Of a stretch of 64,000 nt of DNA, positions 58,133 to 64,000 are shown in pieces. This stretch comes from Deltaproteobacteria bacterium (lineage in GTDB: Bacteria > Myxococcota_A > UBA9160 > UBA4427), in contig JAJDAN010000038.1 in the NCBI GenBank assembly GCA_029261855.1, positions 154,051 to 218,050 on the forward strand. Direction: 5' to 3'. Position 1 is the first letter of the stretch, and each line of letters starts with the position of its first letter. Below the pieces are notes generated by a model, which saw nothing but the letters and a program-made list of their open reading frames with translations, did no database searches and had not been told where the DNA came from. The translations under genes were made by a program, and so were the position numbers.

Positions 58133-59224
58133 ATGAGACGGAAGCAGTCGATCTTCTCTGGTATCGCAGCGACCGCAGCGGTCGTTGCGCTGCTCGGCCT
58201 GGCGACGAGCGCGCAGGCGAGCTTCTCCGCCGCGGACGTCTACCGAAACGCGTCGCCGTCCGTGGTCGTGATCTACGGCTTCGACTCCTCGAAGAGCGGC
58301 GCCTCGGGCACCGGGTCGCTGGTGCGCGCCGACGGCATGGTCCTCACGAACAATCACGTCGTGATGAATCCCAAGACCAAGAAGCCCTACTCGAGCATCC
58401 GCGTCTTCTTCAAGCCCGCGCGCATCACCGGCGACGTGGCGATCGACCTGCGCGAGTCGTATCCCGTGCGGGTCGTGGCCCGGGACGAAGCGCTGGACCT
58501 GGCACTCATCCAGGTGCAGGGCGGGCCCGGCAACATCCCCGTCATGCCCCTGGGCGATTCCGAGCAGGTGGACGTCGGATCGTCGGTGGCGGCCATCGGC
58601 CACCCGGGTGGCGGGGGTCTCTGGACACTCACGACGGGGACGATCTCGAGTCGGCGCAGGGACGGCGATCGCGACATCTTCCAGACCGATGCGGCCATCA
58701 ACCCGGGCAATTCCGGCGGCCCGTTGCTCGATTCCAGCGCGCACCTGATCGGCGTCAATACCTTCGTACGCCGGGTCAACACCCAGGGACTGCCCCTCGA
58801 AGGCCTGAACTATTCGCTGCGCAGCAGCTTCGTGCGCCAATGGCTGGGCCAGAACGGCGTGCGCGTCGCCTATACGCAGCCGGTCCACCAGGAGGGAAGA
58901 CCCGCGGCGCCCCAGACCAGCCCCGAGCCGCCGATGGCAGCACCCGAAGCGCGCCCCGCCGAGCCCGCGCCGACGCCGGCGCCCGTCGAGCCGGAGCCGC
59001 AACCGGCACCCGTGCAGCCCCAGCCGCGAACGCAGCCTGCCCCGAGCGCGCCGACTCAGCCCGGACCCGATGCGCCCCGCGCCTTCAAGGGCCCGAACGG
59101 CGAGGAGATGTACGGCGTCCCCCAGCGGGACTTCAGCCTGATGGGCGCCGCCGCCGAGGTCTATCAGGAGTCGTTCGAGAACGCGAACAAGGCCTTCGAT
59201 TCGCTGGACGCCGAGTTCGACTGA
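58133..59224 (+). CDS. Trypsin-like (HtrA-type) serine protease with Pro-rich tail
   Basis: A 363-residue exported protease. The signal peptide ends TSAQA. The triad is LTNNHVV (H75), EALDLALIQV (D122) and NPGNSGGPLL (S194). No PDZ domain follows; instead a Pro/Ala/Glu linker of 70 residues and a short C-terminal helix. The start is ATG 58133 with AGGGGTGA upstream. It probably acts in the periplasm. Confidence 0.93.
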   Translation: MRRKQSIFSGIAATAAVVALLGLATSAQASFSAADVYRNASPSVVVIYGFDSSKSGASGTGSLVRADGMVLTNNHVVMNPKTKKPYSSIRVFFKPARITGDVAIDLRESYPVRVVARDEALDLALIQVQGGPGNIPVMPLGDSEQVDVGSSVAAIGHPGGGGLWTLTTGTISSRRRDGDRDIFQTDAAINPGNSGGPLLDSSAHLIGVNTFVRRVNTQGLPLEGLNYSLRSSFVRQWLGQNGVRVAYTQPVHQEGRPAAPQTSPEPPMAAPEARPAEPAPTPAPVEPEPQPAPVQPQPRTQPAPSAPTQPGPDAPRAFKGPNGEEMYGVPQRDFSLMGAAAEVYQESFENANKAFDSLDAEFD

Positions 59225-59253
59225 GTTCGATCCGGCTGCACCGAAGCGTCGCT

Positions 59254-60510
59254 TCAGAAGATCTCGGGGCACCAGGGCGTGAGATCGCTCGGGAAGAGCG
59301 TGTCCGCTCGGCGCAGGGCTTCGGGGGTGCCGTTTGCGCGGCCGGCTCGCGCGAGGGTCTGGAAGCGCACGCCGCCGAGATAGGCGGCGCCGAGGTCGGC
59401 CACGTCGAGGGCGACGTCCGCGTCGCTGTTGGCGACGCGTTTGCAGCTGGCCCGCCCGTCCTCGCATTCGAGGGAGTAGACGCCCTCGTTTTCCGGCAGG
59501 AATGCGTCCCGGACGCCGAGCAGGAGCTGGCCACTGCCCGCGTAGCGGCGCGCTGTGAGCGCCTCCGGGATCTGCATCAGACGCACCCAGAGCGCGTCGT
59601 GGACCTCGCGCTCGAGACGTCGGGGGCTCGCGAGCAATAGCGAGAGCGGGCTGTCCACTGGCTGATTCCAGAAGGTCACATCGGCGACCAGGTCGATGTT
59701 GCACGCGAGACGGTAGAGGGCTCGCTCGGCGTCGCCGTCTGCGGCGACCAGCTCGATGACGAGCGCGTGCATGTTCGTGCGCTCGTTGCGCGTGCGATAG
59801 AGCAGGTAGCCGTAGGCTACGCCCTCGCGTTCGTAGATGACGCGGCGCAGGGGCGTACCGCCGTTCCGGGACCAGACGGCGTCCTTCAGGACGCGGGACT
59901 CCCACCAGTCTTCACTGCGCGCCATCATGCCGGGTCGCTGCAGCCGGGCTCGGTCGTAGGCGCCCGGCAGCAGACGCTGGGCCTCGTCCTTGTCGATCAT
60001 GCGGCACTGGCCCCCGGCCGGCGCCTCGACGTCGAGCAGTGCCGTGTGCGCGCGGTCGATCTTGTCGCTGCTCCTGCCGGCGGCCTCGCCGTAGCCGAAG
60101 CGTCGGTAGATGCCGCTGTCGCTCGCCCACAGCGCCGAGAGCGGCTCGCCGCGTTCGCGGACCTCGTCGAAGTGCGCGGTCATCAGGCGGCGCAGCAGGC
60201 CGCGGCGGCGATGGGTGGGGCGGACCGCGATGGCCGTGGTGCCGGCGGTGGGGACGGCGGCGCCGCCGGGAACCGTCATCTGCAGGCTGTAGACACCGAC
60301 GGTTCCCACCACGGTGTCACCGTCGAACGCGCAGCGCGTGCGATCGGTCTCGTAGAGGGCGTCGAAGTCGGCGTCGGGCCCCGCGTCGAGGTGGCCTTCG
60401 TCCCAACCGAAAGCGAACGCGTGACCCAGTCGCAGCTCGTTGCGCCGCGCAAAGGGCAACGGCCGAATCGGCAGCTGCGAGCGCGAGTCGCTGGGAGGCT
60501 CCGAGGACAC
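59254..60510 (-). CDS. Eis-like GNAT acetyltransferase
   Basis: A 418-residue acetyltransferase of the Eis type. The GNAT CoA loop is VRPTHRRRGLLRRLM, followed by ASDSGIYRRFGYGEAA. The Eis C-terminal sterol-carrier-like domain ends PWCPEIF, whose terminal carboxylate is catalytic in mycobacterial Eis. GTG 60510 starts it. Minus-strand operon with the OmpA and kinase genes. Confidence 0.92.
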   Translation of the reverse strand: MSSEPPSDSRSQLPIRPLPFARRNELRLGHAFAFGWDEGHLDAGPDADFDALYETDRTRCAFDGDTVVGTVGVYSLQMTVPGGAAVPTAGTTAIAVRPTHRRRGLLRRLMTAHFDEVRERGEPLSALWASDSGIYRRFGYGEAAGRSSDKIDRAHTALLDVEAPAGGQCRMIDKDEAQRLLPGAYDRARLQRPGMMARSEDWWESRVLKDAVWSRNGGTPLRRVIYEREGVAYGYLLYRTRNERTNMHALVIELVAADGDAERALYRLACNIDLVADVTFWNQPVDSPLSLLLASPRRLEREVHDALWVRLMQIPEALTARRYAGSGQLLLGVRDAFLPENEGVYSLECEDGRASCKRVANSDADVALDVADLGAAYLGGVRFQTLARAGRANGTPEALRRADTLFPSDLTPWCPEIF

Positions 60511-60537
60511 GCCTACCAGCGTAGTGCGTGGAGCCCG

Positions 60538-61146
60538 CTATTCCACCATCTCGAGGGCGACTCGCCGGTTTCGCTGTCGCGCCTCGGGCGTGTTGCCCGT
60601 CTCCTTGGGGTGCTCGGACCCGAAGCCCGCCGTCTCGAGTCGCTCGGCGGAGATGCCGTACTGCTCCATCAGGTAGCGCTTGGCAGATTCGGCGCGCTCC
60701 TTGGAAAGGGTGCGGTTGTAGTTCGGGTCGCCGATGTCGTCGGTGTGCCCCGACAGCATGAAGCGGTGATTCTGCAGGGCCGGGTCGTTCAGCGCCTGGC
60801 CGGCGGTGTCGAGCTGCTGGATGCCGTCGCTGCTGAGCTCGGCGGAGTCGAACTCGAACTTGATGTCGAGGTCCACGTGGCGTCGCCGCGCCGCCACCGT
60901 CGTGTCCTCGACGGTCTCCTCGGTGAAGTAGGCGACCATGGCGTCCGGCGACGCCGCAGGGTCGTTCCCCTTCTGGAGGATCGACTGCTCGGAGCCGGGC
61001 ATGTCCGCAGGCGCGTTCTGCTGGGCGAAGTGCCGGCGCGCCGCGTCGCCTGCGGGATCACCGTCTGCGGTTGCGACGGCGGCGAGCGCGAAGCTCGCGG
61101 CCAGGCCGCTGAGCAGTGCTGCGTGAATGAGTCGGGGGAGTCTCAT
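60538..61146 (-). CDS. OmpA/MotB C-terminal domain protein
   Basis: A 202-residue exported protein with a signal peptide (IHAALLSGLAASFALAAVATA). The peptidoglycan-binding OmpA domain has IKFEFDSAELSSDG, LSGHTDDIGDPNYNRTLSKE and TAGFGSEHPKETGNT, with the Asp and Arg that bind diaminopimelate. It lies 41 bp after the kinase-FGE gene. Confidence 0.93.
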   Translation of the reverse strand: MRLPRLIHAALLSGLAASFALAAVATADGDPAGDAARRHFAQQNAPADMPGSEQSILQKGNDPAASPDAMVAYFTEETVEDTTVAARRRHVDLDIKFEFDSAELSSDGIQQLDTAGQALNDPALQNHRFMLSGHTDDIGDPNYNRTLSKERAESAKRYLMEQYGISAERLETAGFGSEHPKETGNTPEARQRNRRVALEMVE

Positions 61147-61187
61147 GGTGTTCTCCTGATTCTCTTCGCTCGAGTCGGCTTCGCTGG

Positions 61188-63092
61188 CTATAGATCGCGA
61201 ACGCAGCGGAAGCCGACGTCGGCACTGGTGTCACTGGGCATCGTTCGCATGTGCATCGCACCTCGCAGCTTGGCGGGGTCCCGATCCGCGAATCCGCCTC
61301 CCTTCACGAATACCTCTCCGCTGTCTCCGGGCGCCGCAGTGGACGTCCACTCCCATACGTTGCCTGCGAGGTCCGCGACGCCCGCGTCCGTGGATCCTTC
61401 GGGCTTCGAGCCCACGGGCCGGGTCTCGTCGCTGGCGAAGACCGCACGCTCGCTGGACCAATCGTTGCCCCAGGGAAAGGTACTCCTCGAATCGCCTCGT
61501 GCCCCGTATTCCCACTCGGCCTCCGTTGGGAGCCGTTTGCCCTGGGCTTCGCAGTAGGCGGCGGCATCCTGCTGACTGACGTGGACCACGGGGTGGTCGA
61601 GGCGCGACCGAAACCCCGTATCGGGAGTGGGTGCCCTCCAGCTCAATCCGGTTCCTTTGGCGAGGACCCCACCTGCCACGGGCGAGAAGCTGAAGCCCTG
61701 GCGCTCTGCGGTGGTCAGATAGCGTCCCCCGGAGGCGAAGTCCGCGAATTGCCGGTTGGTGATCTCGTGCCGGTCGAGCTCGATGGGGCCGATCGTCTCG
61801 ACGCGAACCGTCTCGTCCGAGTAGTCGGTAGCGCTACAGGCAGATCCCAATACCTGCTCACAGAGTGCGTACGCGGCGCGCTGCTCGGCCGCGGTGCTGC
61901 CGACCGTGAACTCGATCCGGGTCCCCGCGATCGGCCTGGCGTCGGCCACCCGGGTCTCCCCGATCGGTTCTTCGCCTAGCGGTGACGTGGCCGGGTTTCC
62001 CAGCAGCCACCACGCGGCGCCCGCGAGTGCGGCGACGACGATCGCGGCGAGGGCAAGCCACGGCATGCTCGATTTCTTCTCATGGACGCTGACGTCGACC
62101 ACCACCGTGCCGGATTCCGGCCTGGCCGCTGCCGTCTCCGCGGGCCCCGGAGCGGCGGCGATCGCGCTGCCGAAGGCCTTGGTGAACGCCCGGGACGACT
62201 CGAAGCGCTTCCCGGGGTCTTTCGAAAGCGCCCTCATCACGGAGGTTGCGAGGCCCGTCGGAAGCTCGGGTGCCCTTTCCGCGAGAGGCGTCGGCGGTTG
62301 GGTGTTCTTCGCCACCAGCATCGCCTCGGACGATCCGCGCGGAAACGGGACGTCCCCGCAGAGCGCTTCGTACACCACGACGGCGAGGCTGTACTGGTCG
62401 TAGGCGTGGTTGAGCTCGCGCGAGATGGATTCGGGCGGCGCGTAGGTGGCGGCACCGACGAAGCCGCCGGGCTTCGTGAGGTTGTTGTATTCCTGCGCGG
62501 TCGCGTCCGGGTCGTCGGCGTTGACCGCCGTCGCGATGCCGAAGTCCGACAGATGGGCGTGGCCGAACTCGTCGAAGATGATGTTGCCCGGGCTCACGTC
62601 CCGGTGGACCCAGCCGCGCTCGTGCACGAAGTCGAGGGTCTCGGCGATGCGCGGCAGCCATTCCATGATCTGGTCCGGGGTGAGCTTTCCCCCGGCGGTC
62701 TTGACGCGGTCGCTGAGGTCGCCGCCGCCCAGGAAGCGGGTCACCGCGAAGGGGATCTGGTCGTGCTCCCCGACGTCGTAGATCGGGATGATGTTCGGAT
62801 GCTCGAGCCGTGAGAGGCTCAGATTTTCCTTCGCGAAGCGCTTGCGGAAGCCCGGGTCCACCAGCAGTGCGGCGTGCGGCACCTTGATGACGACCTGCCG
62901 ATCGAGGGATTCGTCGATCGCGCGGTAGACAGTCGCCATGCCGCCGGCGCCGAGCCGCGACTGCACGCGGTAGCGCCCCGCGAGCACCTTCCCGGTGAGT
63001 CCCAACGCACCAGAGCTCTCGTCCTGCCCCGACGAGACGTCGGGCGAGGCGTTCTGGGCAGCGCCGGTCGCTTCAGTTTCTTTGGACGCCAC
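61188..63092 (-). CDS. Ser/Thr kinase - TM - FGE/sulfatase-modifying-factor-like fusion
   Basis: A 634-residue protein. The kinase has RLGAGGMATVYRA, K70, HRDVSPGN (D165) and SDFGIA (D183). One membrane helix (about 344-363) leads to an extracytoplasmic FGE/SUMF1-like domain: EITNRQFADFASGG, HPVVHVSQQDAAAYCEAQGK, LPTEAEWEYGARG and FPWGNDW, ending VGFRCVRDL. Most such domains fused to kinases lack FGE oxidase activity and bind ligands. GTG 63092 has GGGGGGG upstream; a TAGACT -10 sits 25 nt before it. Confidence 0.93.
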   Translation of the reverse strand: MASKETEATGAAQNASPDVSSGQDESSGALGLTGKVLAGRYRVQSRLGAGGMATVYRAIDESLDRQVVIKVPHAALLVDPGFRKRFAKENLSLSRLEHPNIIPIYDVGEHDQIPFAVTRFLGGGDLSDRVKTAGGKLTPDQIMEWLPRIAETLDFVHERGWVHRDVSPGNIIFDEFGHAHLSDFGIATAVNADDPDATAQEYNNLTKPGGFVGAATYAPPESISRELNHAYDQYSLAVVVYEALCGDVPFPRGSSEAMLVAKNTQPPTPLAERAPELPTGLATSVMRALSKDPGKRFESSRAFTKAFGSAIAAAPGPAETAAARPESGTVVVDVSVHEKKSSMPWLALAAIVVAALAGAAWWLLGNPATSPLGEEPIGETRVADARPIAGTRIEFTVGSTAAEQRAAYALCEQVLGSACSATDYSDETVRVETIGPIELDRHEITNRQFADFASGGRYLTTAERQGFSFSPVAGGVLAKGTGLSWRAPTPDTGFRSRLDHPVVHVSQQDAAAYCEAQGKRLPTEAEWEYGARGDSRSTFPWGNDWSSERAVFASDETRPVGSKPEGSTDAGVADLAGNVWEWTSTAAPGDSGEVFVKGGGFADRDPAKLRGAMHMRTMPSDTSADVGFRCVRDL

Positions 63093-63117
63093 GTCCCCCC
63101 CGCGGCAGGCTGGCGGG

Positions 63118-63123
63118 AGTCTA
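63118..63123 (-). promoter_or_regulatory. Extended -10 (TGGTAGACT) of kinase-FGE operon
   Basis: TAGACT with TGG before it lies 25 nt upstream of GTG 63092. The transcript would have a leader of about 20 nt carrying the G-rich ribosome site, unlike the leaderless cases. Confidence 0.4.
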
Positions 63124-63144
63124 CCAGCTCGCTTCGCGCGTGTT

Positions 63145-63169
63145 CCCCGATTCGCCGCTGGCATCGGGG
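63145..63169. terminator. CCCCGAT...ATCGGGG hairpin
   Basis: Seven-base-pair arms with an 11-nt loop lie between the LPP20-type gene and the kinase-FGE gene. There is no T run, so termination is only possible. Confidence 0.3.
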
Positions 63170-63221
63170 CCTCGTCTACTGGTCGAACGATCGGCCGTCC
63201 GGGTTGAGCGGCCTCACACCC

Positions 63222-64000
63222 TTACAGGGGCACGCAGATCAGGCCATACAGGACGCCTTTCAGCGCCAGCGGACCGTCCCCCTCCTGATCGCTCCACAGA
63301 TCGTCGAACTCGGATACCGCCTCGGCCCGAGCGAGTGCCCGTTCGGTGGTGGCCAGCTCTGACGCCACGCGGGGGTTCGCCGCGCCGGTGTCGATGATGA
63401 TCTGGTGGAGTCGGCTTTCGAGTGCCTGGGCCAGGGCGCGGCGCGCGTCGCGCAGGGTGCCCGGCTCCTGGTCGCGGGGGTCGTAGGTGGGCCCGCCGGC
63501 GCCGATGGCGCAGATCTCCCCGTCCCGCTCGGGGGCATTCAACAGCCAGCCGGGAAACGCCGGGGCGCTCAGCTCGGGCGGCTCGGCGCCTTCGCGGCAG
63601 GCCATGGCGTAGACGTGCCGGACCTTCGTCTGCGATCGCGGGTCTCGGGTGCGTTCGGCCCAGAGGGCCACGATCCGGCTGTCGCGGACGCTTCCCTGGA
63701 TGTCCTGGCGGGTGAACTCGCCGCCGCGCCTCTGGCTCGAGCCTGTGACGTACAGCTCGCTCTCGACGTGCACCTGGGCGTCCGCGGCACCGGAGGCGAG
63801 CTGCCGCAGCGCCGCCTGGCGCGCGTAACGGATGGCGTCGCCCGGGTCGAGGGTGGGGCCCGAGAAGCCGATCGCGCAGCCTCTCGGCGCCGTCTGGAGC
63901 CAGCTGGGCGCCGGCCCGTTGCCTTCATCGCCATCGTTCGGGAGCGAGCCAGAGGCACAAGCAAGCACGGCGCTGACGAGAGTCAGCGCCGTGCACGACT
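63222..64000 (-). CDS. Lipoprotein with two LPP20-like units (5' end outside window)
   Basis: The frame is open to the window edge. It reads SCTALTLVSAVLACASGS, a signal peptide with lipobox VLAC, so the start codon lies to the right. The mature part has two similar units, PSWLQTAPRGCAIGFSGPTL and PGWLLNAPERDGEICAIGAG, each followed by a helix of the LPP20 kind (DAIRYARQAALRQLA; LRDARRALAQALE). It is an internal duplication. GTG 63968 is not the true start, being inside the signal. Confidence 0.8.
   Translation of the reverse strand, partial: SCTALTLVSAVLACASGSLPNDGDEGNGPAPSWLQTAPRGCAIGFSGPTLDPGDAIRYARQAALRQLASGAADAQVHVESELYVTGSSQRRGGEFTRQDIQGSVRDSRIVALWAERTRDPRSQTKVRHVYAMACREGAEPPELSAPAFPGWLLNAPERDGEICAIGAGGPTYDPRDQEPGTLRDARRALAQALESRLHQIIIDTGAANPRVASELATTERALARAEAVSEFDDLWSDQEGDGPLALKGVLYGLICVPL
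63965..63994. repeat. Perfect 13-bp inverted repeat within a signal-peptide coding region
   Basis: Arms GCACGGCGCTGAC and GTCAGCGCCGTGC pair around GAGA. They lie inside the codons for the LPP20-type signal peptide. Confidence 0.7.

Noticed and set aside
59236-59253. GAAGC-GTC-GCTTC as a bidirectional terminator
   Set aside because: Arms are 5 bp with a 3-nt loop and no T run.
1-64000. tRNA, rRNA, CRISPR arrays, insertion sequences or phage genes
   Set aside because: None seen: intergenic spaces are short, and no transposase, integrase, repeat-spacer array or cloverleaf-like sequence was recognised.

Overview
This is a GC-rich, gene-dense chromosomal window with about 63 protein genes. It has no rRNA, no tRNA, no insertion sequence and no CRISPR array that I can see. 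The content points to an uncultured, Gram-negative, formerly deltaproteobacterial lineage (Myxococcota or Bdellovibrionota-like; this is an inference, there is no marker gene). Supporting features are many outer-membrane-type lipoproteins, an LpoB-like activator, a PEP-CTERM protein, Ser/Thr kinases with FHA partners, a kinase fused to a formylglycine-enzyme-like domain, a minimal bacterial histone, frequent GTG/TTG starts and NTGA gene overlaps.

Layout. 1-7538: an aldolase fragment, an SDR, a GT39-like glycosyltransferase plus SGNH pair, MscS, and a sulfotransferase/DUF1214/SRPBCC operon. 7596-14046: small membrane and PH-domain proteins, a DapB-like oxidoreductase, an orphan TrpF, a TauD-type dioxygenase, an MBL hydrolase and enoyl-CoA hydratase, a DUF385-like protein and a PEP-CTERM protein. 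14158-20468 (minus): a six-gene phospho-signalling operon (lipoprotein, FHA-TM, FHA, VWA-TM-FHA, PP2C, Ser/Thr kinase), with a histone-fold gene just upstream. 20823-31099: amidohydrolase, Nudix, GluQ, lipoprotein FKBP, metallophosphoesterase, Tat aldo/keto reductase with 4Fe-4S motifs, cupin, AhcY, tail-anchored coiled coil, Tyr phosphatase and Hsp33. 31131-37903: a YhaO/YhaN (SbcDC-like) pair and a tandem M48-PDZ lipoprotein pair, the second copy with its catalytic Glu replaced by Gln. 37904-38310 is a gene-free stretch of decayed gene pieces. 38311-47102: L,D-transpeptidase, DgkA, a DapF-like protein lacking both catalytic Cys, thyA-folA-SGNH, TraB, a polytopic membrane protein and msrPQ. 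47301-53612: HD-GYP, SRAP, a MORN-caspase-EF-hand protein, a ProA-like dehydrogenase and a zinc alcohol dehydrogenase. 53628-64000: an envelope block with LPP20-type lipoproteins, LpoB-like, COG3014-like TPR lipoprotein, trypsin-like protease, Eis-like acetyltransferase, OmpA and kinase-FGE.

Themes. (i) Ser/Thr phosphorylation linked to the envelope: two kinases, a PP2C, three FHA proteins and a VWA sensor. (ii) A lipoprotein-rich envelope maintenance block. (iii) Transcript starts that look leaderless: a TANNNT hexamer sits 6-12 nt before the start codon at eight or more genes. (iv) Tight packing, with NTGA couplings and convergent genes whose coding ends overlap by up to 71 bp.
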